From Tieghemostelium lacteum (taxonomy: Eukaryota > Evosea > Eumycetozoa > Dictyosteliales > Raperosteliaceae), in assembly GCA_001606155.1 (NCBI GenBank), contig LODT01000041.1, positions 1 through 64,000 on the forward strand: a DNA stretch of 64,000 nucleotides. Direction: 5' to 3'. The translations under genes and the position numbers were made by a program. The notes under the pieces were generated by a model. The model was not told where the DNA came from and ran no database searches. It saw only the letters and a program-made list of their open reading frames with translations. Shown in pieces: positions 24,044-35,482 of the stretch (its first letter is position 1; every line of letters begins with the position of its first letter).

Positions 24044-25628
24044 TTAGATCTGATATAAATTTATAAATGTTTCTTATGATATTAAATTGAATGTTCCTTC
24101 AATCTGTATCTAAATTAAATTTATAATTTACTCGAAATTACTAGTAAATTGAATTTCGTAATTTTCCAATTTATTCTTATTATTGAAAAATTGTTTTAAT
24201 AATAAAAACCTATTCAAATATTGAAATAATCTCTCTATATATGTGTCTATAATATTATAATAGTATCATAACATGTTAATAATTATTTGAAATTTACAAA
24301 AAAATATATAATAATAATATATAAATATACTACTTTATACAAATATATTTTATATTTTAATAAATGTATATATAAATATATATATTATGGGGAGTGAGTT
24401 TAGTGAGAATTATGAAAGAGTATAGAGATGTCAATATACAGTGATTGGAAAATAAATAAATATATTGGATAATTTCTTTTTTTTTTTTTCATTTTCATAT
24501 TTCTATTGTTTTAGTTGTGATTTCCAATTGATATCTTTTCTATTAAATTAATAAACCACAAATATACACACCCTCACCACAAACACATAATGCTTATATA
24601 AATAGATAGACAGAATCTAATTAACTACAGAGTCCCTCACATTACTATCCAAATAGTGTGAGGGGTAGTGACAATAGGATTTTGTTTTTTTTTTTTGTTT
24701 TTAAATTTGCAAATTGGTGTGATTTGTTACAAAAAGTTGAGAATGTGTGAAGTGTGGTGAGTGTGATGTCTTTCAGTTATCAGACAGTTGATATTACTGA
24801 ATTCATAATAAATCTAACGATTCAATTCCATTTTTTTCTATAACATGTTGTGAGTTTCAAAAATTAAAGTCTGACTAGCATATTTGAATTTTTACACACA
24901 ATTATAAAATTCCTGATATAGAATCACATTGATTTTGATGGAGTGTGGCAGTTAATTAATTACCTTCTCTGTTTTTAAATATTTATGAAATGGAGTTTTA
25001 AAATAAATATTTGAATCACTATTTTCTCTATTACCAAAATAGAATCTCTTTAACTTTCTCTCTCTCTCTCTTTCGCTTTCTACTCTTGTTCTTGTTTATT
25101 TTAAAATCGAATATTCTTCCCGACTGGCTGATGCAATTTACTTCTGTTTTTGGTTTTTTTTGTTTTTTTTTTAAATATTTAAATATATATTCAATCAAAC
25201 TAATTATTGAAATTATAATTAATATATTTGTGATTTTGATCTGATAATTTAAAAATATAATTTTTTTAATGAGGTATTGGACTATTATTATTTAAATAAT
25301 GTAAATACTAAATATTTTTATCAGTTGCAGAAATTTAAATAAATAATGTAAAATTTTTCAGATTAAGTGTTGGTGTGTCTATAACGAAACAAACTAAAAA
25401 AATAAAAATTAAATATTTATATATACTATTATTATTATTGTATCCCAAATGTGCTAGATGTGTGTGTTTTTTTTTTTGAAATAAAAATTGGATTTCGAAT
25501 AAATGGAAAATGGGGAGATTATATTGGTGTGTGTATATATTCACCTTTTTGTTGTTCTCAGTGAGAATAAGAGGATGATGATTATGATTAAATTGATTGA
25601 TAATAACACATGTACTGTGCCAAACACA
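24044..25628. promoter_or_regulatory. 1.6-kb upstream region of the LRR-RGS gene with G-box-like sites
   Basis: No gene is seen. The region lies upstream of the LRR-RGS start and downstream of the dioxygenase stop. It holds several G/T-rich boxes of the kind bound by the developmental factor GBF: 24567-24587 on the minus strand, 24653-24668 (gtgtgaggggtagtga) and 24748-24765 (gtgaagtgtggtgagtgt). Long T runs lie near 24478 and 24684. The many boxes suggest developmentally regulated expression; I cannot verify it here. Confidence 0.4.
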
Positions 25629-26363
25629 TCATTTGACTAAATTAGTAAAAAATCTCTGAGAATTAATGGAAGTAATACAACTGAAATCTGGATCAAATTT
25701 TAAGAGTTTAAAGTTCTCATCATCTCTATTATGAGAATTCTCCATTTTTAATAATTTATAATAATTACACGAACGGTATATATTATCATAAGGTGGATAT
25801 AAAAGATCCAATACAGCTGTAGATTTTGATTCGGTGTAAAAACAGTGTAAATTGTTCTCTTGTGGATATGTAATCTTTGTACCTGATGTTTCATCAAGTT
25901 TAACTTCACCTGTAAATTTTACCTCTTGACTTTTTTTACTTGAAATCATAAAGAGTTAGTATTAGCTCATTAGAGATAGCGATATTGATCAAACATACTC
26001 TAAAAGATGATAGTTCTTACAATATACATGACCGTAAAGTACTTTACTTAGAACTGTCATGTCAGGATGATCGTGTAGTGGTATAGTACTATTAGGAGGG
26101 AATGCAAATACAGCCAATGTAAATGCTTTCATTTCAATAATTGGAAAATAATAAACTGATTTATTATTTTTAAGTTCGCTATCCGAAAGTAGTTCATTGC
26201 TAAACTGATTAATATATAAATCTGAACTATCAATTCCATTCAATTGTTCTTTTAATCTTTTAATTATATTTTCATTTAATTCTTTTGGTATCTTTTGATT
26301 TCTATCAATAGTTGGTATAAGTTCACTTGCCAATCTCACAAATTGTTTAAATTTTGATGTCAT
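25629..26363 (-). CDS. ado: thiol dioxygenase (ADO/PCO family)
   Basis: A 224-residue cupin enzyme in two exons (26363-25999 and 25938-25629; 60-nt intron). FPPNSTIPLHDHPDMTVLSKVLYG carries the two iron-binding His of the cupin (HDHP), and the third is in NLHCFYT. The family dioxygenates cysteamine or the N-terminal Cys of proteins; in plants (PCO) and animals (ADO) it serves as an O2 sensor that creates an N-degron. The product would be arginylated by ATE1, which is encoded 9 kb downstream. Length is slightly below human ADO (270). Confidence 0.9.
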
Positions 26364-26594
26364 TGCAAAAACTTCAAATAAATAAAATTAATTTCAAAAC
26401 TTTTATATTTATTATTTAAAATTTCTGAATTAAGAACAAGCATTCATATAAACAAAATTCTTACATTACTTATAAAATTTCTTTCTTGCACTTATAAAGT
26501 TTCTGTAAAAGATTGTTTACAAGTCATTTTAAAAAAAAAATTTTTTGATTTCATTTTGCAAACTCAAAGCACACCTTTGAAAATATCAAATTTA

Positions 26595-27203
26595 ATGTCT
26601 GTTTTATATACATTTCTAATCATTGGAAAAAATGATAATCCTTTATATGAAATTGAGTTCCCAAGTTCATCACAAAAAGTAAATAAATTTTAAAATTTGT
26701 TAAGATCAGACTGTATAGAAAGAAAACTAACTTGGAATTCACAGAAAGAATCAACCTATATAAATCAATATATATTACATAGTTCATTAGATATAGTGGA
26801 AGAACATGTATGGAAATCAAATAACATGTATTTGAAAATTATTGATAAATACAACAAATATAATATATCTTCATATGTAACTGCAGGTCGTATGTGTTTT
26901 ATCAATCTAAATACTCAATATATAATAACTATATTAATACAATGATTTATAAACAATGTAGAGATTAAATTAATGTTATTACACGAAAAGAAAGATGAGG
27001 ATCCAATTAGAAGTTTTTTTACAGAAGTTCATGATATCTATCTTAAGGTATGTGTTCCGATAAAAAGTCATCAATAGATTATAAACTAACAATAGATTCA
27101 AAAATAGTACCTATTAAATCCATTTTATACATTTAATACACCAATAACATCACCTACATTCGATGCAAGAGTTAGAAAACTCGGTGCAAAATATTTCTTT
27201 TAA
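26595..27203 (+). CDS. trappc2: TRAPP complex subunit 2 (sedlin)
   Basis: A 136-residue protein in four small exons (26595-26678, 26745-26889, 26962-27047, 27108-27203). [19 protein letters not shown] and [17 protein letters not shown] align with human TRAPPC2 (140 residues), as do [14 protein letters not shown] and [21 protein letters not shown]. It is a longin-like core subunit of the TRAPP vesicle tether and Rab exchange factor at the ER-Golgi boundary. The third junction (GGTC/GTATGT to GTAG/AGATT) was chosen because it keeps the spacing seen in human exactly. Three introns in 411 coding bases is dense for this genome. Confidence 0.92.
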
Positions 27204-27401
27204 AGTGATCTTTTGTATTTTATATATACACATATACAGGTTAGATTTAATTGTACAGATAGTATTAATGTGGAATTGGAAGAGTAATAAATTCTTCAAA
27301 TTCACCTTACACACTCCCTCGAGAAATATTCTTCCCAACTTTTTTTTTTAATTTCATTTTTTTACATATTGAAGATACATATATATAAACTTTGAAAAAT
27401 T

Positions 27402-27821
27402 ATGTCAGATAAGAAACCAAATAATTATAAATCCTCAATGAATGAGGTTAAAGATAAAGTAAAGAAAACTATATTGGAGAATAATAACAATGTTGATAAA
27501 AAGAATTCCTATAAACCATATAAATCTTTTTCATCTTACTTTCAACAAAAACATAGAGATAACCCTAAAGAGTTACCTGAAAATATTAAATTTAACATGA
27601 CTGAGATTTATAAAGGATTTAATAGAATGTCTGGTTATGCATTAGGAATTGCAGGTAAATACCAACCCCCAATCTACTAAAAAAATATAAAACTAAATAG
27701 TTTTACTGACTTTATATCAAAATCAAAATCAAAAGCATCTATAGGTTTAGTATATTTTGTTGGATTTACAATATTTGATAAACTTAAACACAGTAATGAT
27801 ACCAAAAAAATTCAAAATTAA
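27402..27821 (+). CDS. small single-pass membrane protein (unknown)
   Basis: A 112-residue model in two exons (27402-27654 and 27736-27821). The first part is Lys/Asn-rich and hydrophilic. After LPENIKFNMTEIYKGFN comes a hydrophobic helix formed across the junction (YALGIA joined to ASIGLVYFVGFTIF), then a Lys-rich end. The acceptor (caaaag before catct) was picked because it is the only one giving an open frame in phase. I do not recognise the family; the topology suits a mitochondrial or ER membrane protein. Confidence 0.6.
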
Positions 27822-28056
27822 TAATAATGAAATTAAAGTAAAAAACAACATGTTATTGTAAATATTGTAAATAGTATTAGTAATATACCAAGATTAAGAA
27901 TAAAAAATAAAGGGGTTACTACCCCTCAATAAAGGATTTATTTGAAATAATATATATATTTTAAAAGATAAAATTTAATTACAAAAAAAAAAAAGATTGT
28001 TGAACTTGTAAATGTAATGATTGGTAATTAAAAAAGTTTTGAAATATGATTGTAGT
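27822..28056. other. tail-to-tail spacer
   Basis: Two genes converge here. The AT-rich sequence has several AATAAA-like signals and A runs on both strands, which would serve as their poly(A) sites. Nothing else is seen. Confidence 0.4.
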
Positions 28057-29710
28057 TTAAAATTCTTCATCATCACTATCACTAATTTCAATATTTGATT
28101 TTCTTCTTTTAATGAGAGCAACAATGGCACCTAAGAGGAAAGTTCCAACAAATACCCATGTTGCATAGTAGTAAATGATACCAAAGAAAGCAGTACCCAT
28201 TTGAATACGAGATGAGAGTACACCAATTTGTGACATTGTACATGCTGTAGATGGTGCTTCAATACTACATGGTTCAACATCACCACTGGTTGCATTGTAC
28301 CATACCTGAGTACCAAACATTGCATATCTAGGTGCCAATGACAGAATCTGAACATTCAAACAGAGAATACTCAACATGAGTAACATGGCTGCTATCAATA
28401 GACCTTGTGGCATGGTCTTTCTGTATTTAAAGTCATACATGTGTACCCAAAGGAAACGAATACCAATTTTTACAATACCACTAAGAGTCACAAAAAAGAT
28501 GTAAAAAATCAAAGCACCTAAAATAAAGTAGTCTAATGGGAAATAGGGAGCCAATTGAACGAGGACAATGTCAATAGGGTTCTTTAGATTGGGATAGGTT
28601 ACCAAGAACCCACAAGCAGATCCACAAATGGAACTTGAGATTTTGTCTATAACGGACAAGACAATAGAGATGATAATCAATAAGGAGATGAGGAGGAACA
28701 CAAATCCAAAGATGAATGAAAATGGACGGAAAATACCTAAAACTTTTCTAATACCTCTAGTGGATTGATCTAGTTTGTAACTTCTGTTCTCTAGTGCTCT
28801 TTCCTGGTCTTTTAGAAGAGATAATGAAGATTCTTCAGATCTAGATAACTTCTTTCCTGATGCATATTTACTAGAGAAATATTTTGCTTTTTCTCTGGTT
28901 TTGTGTAGGTCTCTGCTAATGTCATTCTTGTCATCACTTACACGTCTGTAACCTTTAATCAAACCTATAGGGAATGCAGAGAACCCATAAGCGGTATATG
29001 TAATCCATACTAGAAACCCGAGAACAGTCAAACATGCAATAGAAAACAAAACTGCAGATTCAGCAGCATTCTGATTGACAACTTCATTCTGAATCCATAA
29101 TTTTATATTTTCATTCTCTACCGGTGGTTTACTATCAGGTCTTATAAAAGCACCAACAATCAATATAATCAATGCAAATGCCACAAAGAATGCAGTGAAT
29201 TTACATGCACCTGCAGTTCTAGAAGCAGCAGATACATTTTCATCATACTCCTCATAGTAAAAGTATGCAAATGGTATCAAAATCAATGCACATAACATGA
29301 TAGCAGCATACAATACATAGTAAACAATTCTAATAGATTGTCCACGATTATCAATATCATTCTGTGACATAGTAACATTTCCACTACTATTTGATATAGT
29401 ACTGACATTTAATATGTCAACTGGTATAATCATTACACAAAGTAATGCTAATGTCAATCCTATAATTGAAATAACTGTTGTAATCTTTTCAGATTCATGT
29501 TTATCTGAATAGTATTTAACTACTATATAATTGAATACTACTAATATCTATTATAAATTTAAGTTTAATTTAAAGATAGAAAATATTAGTATGTGTAAAT
29601 ATTACCCTGGGGTGAGATGTTTTTGTTATATATGGAAATTCTATAACTAACTAAAACATACTAGTATTACTAGACCAAAAGAGGCCCAACCTAAACCAAT
29701 TTCTATCATT
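28057..29710 (-). CDS. lmbrd1: LMBRD1-like lysosomal membrane protein (LMBR1 domain)
   Basis: A 512-residue, multi-pass (about nine helices) protein in two exons (29710-29663 and 29547-28057). The start MIEIGLGWASFGLVIL, the block KYYSDKHESEKITTVISIIG, PVDIL and YFYYEEYDE match human LMBRD1, as do the long cytosolic loop (KYRRV...ESSLSLLKDQERALENRS) and the Cys-containing late region. In animals LMBRD1 works with ABCD4 to export cobalamin from lysosomes and is also linked to receptor trafficking. The tail SDSDDEEF is acidic. Confidence 0.9.
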
Positions 29711-30163
29711 TTTAATTTTTATTATCAAATAATAAATAATGTGGATATTGGTGTGTGTTGTAGAAAAAAAAATAAATTAAAAAAAAAATACCACACCTTG
29801 AGATCCCTAAAAAATCAAATCTTTTTTGAAACTTGGAATTGTTAATTAAATAATCGATTTTATTTTGAGTAAGATGTAAAATACAAATTAAAAAATTGGT
29901 TTTGGTGTGGTTTTGGTTTGATTATATTTGAAATGATCTTCATATGAAGAACTTGTTTGTCCTTTTTTTTTCTTTTTTTCTTTTTTGTTAATATGTGTAG
30001 TGGGGTGTTTGGTTAGTTGGTTGATTAGTTTGAATGTTAAATTTGATTTTGGAGATTTGTATTCAAGTTGGATATAGTATAAGTAGGCATAATGTATTGT
30101 GATTATATTATTAGTTATTATTATTATTATTATTATTATTATTGTTATTTGATTATAAAGTCT
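29711..30163. promoter_or_regulatory. upstream region of the LMBRD1 gene
   Basis: No gene is seen. It contains A runs near 29765-29790, a T/C-rich run near 29960-29985 and a G-box-like patch at about 29993-30012 (gtgtagtggggtgtttggtt). A (TTA)n microsatellite occurs at 30114-30140, just downstream of the phosphodiesterase stop. Confidence 0.35.
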
Positions 30164-31699
30164 TTAGGATTGTACAGCCTCCCAAACTTGTCTATTTTGA
30201 TTAATTCTTTCAATAAAAACACTTAATGGTGGTAGAATATTTTGTAATGCCTGATAAGTTGGTAACAAGAACTTATCAATAAATGAAACTTGTGTTGAAT
30301 TTAAAACTACCTTTTCACGAACCATAAATGGTGTCAATGGTAGGTTATTCTCTTTTTCCAAATCACTCTGATTGAAAAACTCTTGCATTAATGCATTTGC
30401 CCATTTACTTGATACCTCCCAACTTCTTAATTCATTAGAAATATCTGCTGATTTAAGTAACCTAAAAAATTAAATTAGTACTAATTAGTAAAACCCCACG
30501 CTTTTATGTAAACTTAAACTACTTACATTATTAATAGTAATTCACGATGATCTTTGTTTTGCCAATCAAATACTGGAATGATTTGATCAAATTTCTCTTT
30601 GTACATGAAATGGTTTTCCATATCAGTTGCTAATATTAGCACTTTGACTTGATCGTATAGTATCTCTCTTTCGGTTTCTGATAGTTTACTCAATAGATCT
30701 TTACCAGACTGTTCATGGAGAGTCTGTAGACATTGTTGTAAGTGATGATTCTCTAGAACTGACTTGTTATTGTACAACTGTGCCAATTCACTTTTTATAT
30801 TAATTTGAAATCTGTTATTAAGTCCTGGATGATCCAAATCATGGCAAACTGATGCAATCAAAATTGCCAATTTTTCCTAAATTTTCCAGTTTTCAAAGAT
30901 ATCATTTGTTTTGTGTGGGGTGGGAGATGTGTCGGAGGAGAGTGTTTTTGTGGTTTTTTTTTTTTTGTATTTTTTGTAAAAAAAGAATCGAAAATATAAT
31001 CTAGATTAGTAATCTTGTAAAATACTAGTTTAAAGTAACAAACGAAGGTTATATCTATATCTATAGATGAAAGTGTGTTTTCTTATCCCTCATTGCACCT
31101 CGTCCATATTTAAAAAGACATACCATTGGTGTTAAAATATTTAATAATTGTGTTTTTATAATGATTAGAAAAATCATTTGAGTGACTGTTACTGCGTGAT
31201 TAAATGAATGAAATGGGTTATCTCTGTAGGCTTCTTTTACTCTGTATAGATATCGTTCCATTATAGCTCTATCTATATCCAAGTGTTTTGTAATACCAGT
31301 TTCCTCAAATATAATCAAAGAGCATTCTATCAGTTCTTTTTTGTTTTTGGAAAATGATGAAAAGTCTATAGAAAATAGCTCATCTTTGTTGACTTTAATA
31401 TCACTGTTACTAATACTACTACCACTACTACTACTATTGATACTATCTGTACTAGCTCCATTTTGGTTACTGTTTATTTGTATTGTTGTTGTTGAGGTTG
31501 TTGTTGTTGAGGTTTTATTTACATCTGTACTATTATTTGTATTTTCATTTGTTGTTTGTGTTTGACTAGGTTTTATATTTTGATTGGTTTCATTATTATT
31601 ACTAATATTGTTATTTTCGTTTTCATTTTCTTCAGGTTTCTTTTTTGTTGGTGATTTATTAAATTTCAAAGCCCTTGCCCAAGACTTTAGAAATTCCAT
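30164..31699 (-). CDS. 3',5'-cyclic nucleotide phosphodiesterase (class I, HD domain)
   Basis: A 407-residue enzyme in three exons (31699-31124, 30876-30527, 30461-30164). After a low-complexity Asn/Thr/Ser leader (to about 110) comes a class I PDE catalytic domain: NPFHSFNHAVTVTQ with the proton-donor and metal His residues, the signature HDLDHPGLNN, NHHLQQC, ILATDMENH and the late metal Asp in LLKSADISNE. It hydrolyses cAMP or cGMP in the cytosol, tuning the second messengers of aggregation. There is no response regulator (so not RegA) and no membrane helices (so unlike DdPDE4). Architecture is closest to D. discoideum PDE3, which is cGMP-specific; substrate is not provable from sequence. 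The first intron (247 nt) is unusually long. Confidence 0.9.
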
Positions 31700-32245
31700 T
31701 GTTATATAACTATATTATTAAATTTTCTGTTTTTTTATATCTTTACTGTATATTCTTTTTTTTTAACGTATTATAGTAATATCTATAATCTTTTTTGATT
31801 TTTAAAATTGATCTGTGCAGTGGGAAATGTGTGTGTTTTGAATGGTATTATAATCCCACAATTACTAATCTGCTAATAATCAATTATAAATGTTGTTTGA
31901 TTATTTAAAAACTAAAAATGTTTATTTGCACAATGATTTCAAATGGAGAAGAATATCTAAAGCAAATTTAAAAAAAATTAAAAAAAAAAAAACACAACTG
32001 AAAAATTTTTTAAAATAAAAAACAATTTGAGGGATGATCAAAACTCAACCCCACTCACACACTGTTAATTTTGATTGGAATATTATACAATTCTCACATG
32101 TGAACATTTTAAAAAGTTTGAATTTTGTTGTTAATGTGGTATGTGTTATTTTTACAGTAGTGGGTGTAGTAATATTTGAAAATATTTATTGTTGTTGCCG
32201 TTTGAGTATATTATAGGGTATTTACAAATTTATATATTGAAATTA
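31700..32245. promoter_or_regulatory. upstream region of the phosphodiesterase gene
   Basis: No convincing gene. A 60-codon open frame at 32034-32216 has poor codon bias and no recognisable domain. A CA/GT-rich patch (32050-32062) and long A runs near 31970-31995 are the only features. Confidence 0.35.
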
Positions 32246-32831
32246 TCATTGAACTTTTTGTGCAGAGGGTTTAGATTTAACAAAAAAAGGTCCAATTGTT
32301 TTTGTAGGTACAGTTGCAAATTCTTTTGTACATTTATGATCTTTTTCAAATCTATGTCTAATTAAGTTAAATATATAGATTAGTATATTGATACTATAGT
32401 CCAAGATTTGAGGATATTAAATTTAAAGCATACTTTATACAATAATTATTCCTACATGATTTACATTCTACTGGAATAGCAGATCCTGCATTACATAATG
32501 TACATTTATATTTGTTTATAGTGGATTTTGGTTTACATCCTAAAATTACATGATTTCTTAAAACATTTTTAGGATCAGATAGAGACCCAATTCCAACAGG
32601 TACTGGTAAAATAGTATTACATTTTTCACAAGTTACAGTTACACCACCCTTTTTAACTACAGGTGTTGGACATTTATGTTCACTATATTCTTTATGCTCT
32701 AAACAAAACATTTTCTTACATCCTGCACAATTAAAAGGTAAAAAGTCTAATAAATGACAATCCTCAACTGCACAGTGTACACCTATTTTATCTAAATCTT
32801 TTTCTTTTGCTTCTTGTAGGAATTTTTCCAT
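32246..32831 (-). CDS. double AN1 zinc-finger protein (ZFAND2/AIRAP-like)
   Basis: A 169-residue protein in two exons (32831-32434 and 32357-32246). It has two AN1 fingers: the first (about 15-60) with CAVEDCHLLDFLPFNCAGCK and FCLEHKEYSEHKC, the second (about 108-150) with KCTLCNAGSAIPVECKSC and NYCIKHRFEKDHKC. The second finger is completed only after splicing. Relatives (ZFAND2A/B, Cuz1) bring ubiquitinated substrates to the proteasome and Cdc48/p97, especially in arsenite or proteotoxic stress. No ubiquitin-interacting motif is visible at the C-terminus. Confidence 0.9.
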
Positions 32832-33235
32832 TATATGTGTGTATATGTTGTATATTAAAATTATGATAACTGAAAAAAAAAAAATTTTTAATTAAAAACT
32901 TTCTTTCAACGAAAATAATTTGAAAATTTGAGTCAAAATGATTTCATTATTATGTGTAAAATTTTTGAAATGAAATTTTAGTTAAATTTAATTGAGATTT
33001 CATATTTAAATTAAATGTTATAACAATTAATTGTTTATTTATTTTTGAATAAACATTTCAGTGAAAACAAAAGATTTTATTAATATTCAGACCCGGTCCA
33101 AATTTGAAAGAAATTGGAAATAAGTGTGAATCTAGATATTTTGTTGTAATCTTTATCTTAAAAAGTTTTTTTAAATTAAAAACGAACGAAAATTAAGATT
33201 AATCATAATATTCAACAAAAACTACAAGCATAAAC
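32832..33235. promoter_or_regulatory. divergent promoter region
   Basis: The flanking genes point away from each other. The region is AT-rich with A runs next to both starts. I see no gene and no outstanding motif. Confidence 0.35.
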
Positions 33236-33751
33236 ATGAACACTAAAATTTTATTAGTTACTTTATTTACAATTTTTGGTTTAATTTGTCAAATTCAAGG
33301 ACAATCAGTGTGTCAAACTTATGGACAAACATTGACATTTAAAAACAATACCATGTTGTGTCAACCTGCCAACTCCAATTCTCAATATTCACTTGTAAAC
33401 ACAACTTTAACCTTTGACAATTCAAATTCTCATAATTTTTATGTTTTCATTGGTTATGTTCAAAATGATAGTTGTGGTGATTTAAATCAATTTGTGCCAT
33501 TTGAAAAAGCTGATGGTCCAGATGCTGTTTTACAAGTTCAATTTGGAATTCCAGAAGGTTCTGGTAGTGCCATCTTTATCGGTATGTTTAATAATTTTAA
33601 ATTATAATAATCTAAAACACAAATAACCCATAGCATAATTAACTTAATATCTAATTATTATAAATTTTTAGAATGTCCTGATTTACCAACTGATGAATTA
33701 TGTATTGTGGATATATCTGGTCCATTTTGTATTTCACCTGAACAAGATTAA
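33236..33751 (+). CDS. small secreted Cys-containing protein (unknown)
   Basis: A 141-residue protein in two exons (33236-33581 and 33672-33751). It begins with a signal peptide (MNTKILLVTLFTIFGLICQIQG, cleaved after about residue 22). The mature part has six Cys and several Asn-X-Thr/Ser glycosylation sites, and ends ECPDLPTDELCIVDISGPFC. No transmembrane helix or GPI signal follows, so it should be secreted. It resembles short dictyostelid extracellular proteins in style, but I recognise no family. Confidence 0.75.
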
Positions 33752-34004
33752 ATAAATAATAGTTTTAAATAAATTATTAGAATCAAACAATTTACAAATT
33801 AATATTGTTTTTTATATTAATATCTTTTCTTTGATTTTCAAAAAAATTAAGAACAATAGGGATATTTAAATTTTCAAACCAAAATTACAAACCCAATTTC
33901 GATAATATTGGAGTTTGTGGAAATTAGTTGTTAACAGTTTATTTGGAAGTATTACATTGTTTGTAAGTTTGAAACAAATTATATTGGCGTCATAGAGAGA
34001 GTGT

Positions 34005-34780
34005 TTATTTCTTCATTGAACCCATAGCATGGAGAACAACAATGATGACGATCAAACAGAAGAAAATAGCTAACCAGACATTGGTTGGGTTTTCGTAGTA
34101 AGCACCACCTGACCATGGAGCAGTGTGGACAGTTTCATATCTACCTGGGAAGACACAAACTCTTTGTGGACCTTTACCTTCAGCAACTAATGCACTACCT
34201 GGAGCATTGTTGGTGTAATCACATTGTCTGCATTTACCTGAAGCACAGAAACCTCTGGCATCAATGACCAATGAATCAGTATCTGGGTTGTAGTAGAAAG
34301 TAGCGCATTTAGTGGCATTTGAAGCATCAACTAATTCAATATTACCATCAGATAAACCAATACAGTCATCACCATATGGGTGGAATTTCATACAGGTACC
34401 AAATTCGTCTAAATTCAAAGTGTTGGTTGAGCAATATTCATTTAATTTACAATCGTTATTAGATTGACAGTAAGTACAATAACCACCATTACAGTATTCG
34501 TCTCTTGGACATTCTGATTGGTCTGCGCAAATCTAAAAGTTAAATTATAATAGAATTGATTAATATAATTGTTTGATTACAGTAAATTTTTGTAATTGAA
34601 ATTATTATAAATAGATAGATAAAAATAGAATTTTTTGGAATTTTTAAATTGAATATGATTTTGAATTGAATGTGTGGTGTGTATTAACAATGGGTGTTTG
34701 ATATTTACTTGTGGTACAGCTGAGACCATACAGAAGGAAGCAATTACAACCAAAGCTAAAAGTAAAATATTCTTCATCAT
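34005..34780 (-). CDS. Cys-rich type I membrane protein (unknown)
   Basis: A 199-residue protein in two exons (34780-34709 and 34532-34005; 176-nt intron right after the signal peptide). A signal peptide is followed by Cys-rich repeats (CPRDEYCNGGYCTYC, NDCKLNEYCST), then FCASGKCRQCDY and one membrane helix (VWLAIFFCLIVIIVVLHAM). The short tail ends MKK, close to a dilysine-type signal. The repeat style recalls the Cys-spaced domains of dictyostelid and ciliate surface proteins. The function is unknown. Codon use is enriched in CC/TC-ended preferred codons, as in highly expressed dictyostelid genes. Confidence 0.8.
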
Positions 34781-35482
34781 TGTGTGTTATTTATATAAAT
34801 GAGTTTGAAAGATTTATAAAATGATTCAAAATTAAAAAAAAAAAAATTATTTTAGATTTTTTAAAAAAAAAATAAGATTTTTTTGGTTTCTTGAAAACAG
34901 ACTCTTTATGATATCCAACGTGTACGTTATTGTGTTTGAAATAAACGCTCAGTCGATTTTGAAAAAAAGGAGAATTGCATAAATAAATTATTTGAATTTT
35001 TTTAATGATCGAAATTTTAAACGTTCACTGTAATTAAATTTACCTGTCTAAAAATAAATATGGTATTAAAATAAATATTTTTTTTATAATATGTGTAAAT
35101 TTCAATTTTTTAATTAAAATATCCCTTTTTGAGCTCATTTTTTTACCACCTCACTTTTTATTAACTCATTGAATAAACATTGTTAAAACCTTCAATTTAT
35201 TATAATATAGTCTATTTCATTTATATATTTTATTTAATGTAAGATGGAAATATATAAGTTAGTTTTTAGTTTTGATTCAAATAATTAGGTTGTGAACCCA
35301 TTTTTGTTTAGGTTGGCGCAGATATCTTTTAAAAGTTGGAAAAGCCAACACAAACAAAAAAATACCAAAATATCTTTCTTACAAATTAAAAAAATTAAAA
35401 ATAACAAAAATGGGGATCAACTGATGATTAGAGTTTTTGATTATACAATAATTTATAATATCTCTAATTTTCCTACTTCCTT
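34781..35482. promoter_or_regulatory. upstream region of the Cys-rich membrane protein gene
   Basis: No gene is seen. It has A and T runs near 34830-34880. A GC-richer patch (34912-34960, including ccaacgtgtacgtta and aacgctcagtcga) interrupts the AT background and may hold factor sites. The open frame at 35292-35537 has poor codon bias and overlaps the ATE1 3' end on the other strand. Confidence 0.35.

Noticed and set aside
32034-32216. 60-codon plus-strand frame as a small gene
   Set aside because: Weak codon bias, no domain, no splice signals, and located in the phosphodiesterase promoter region.
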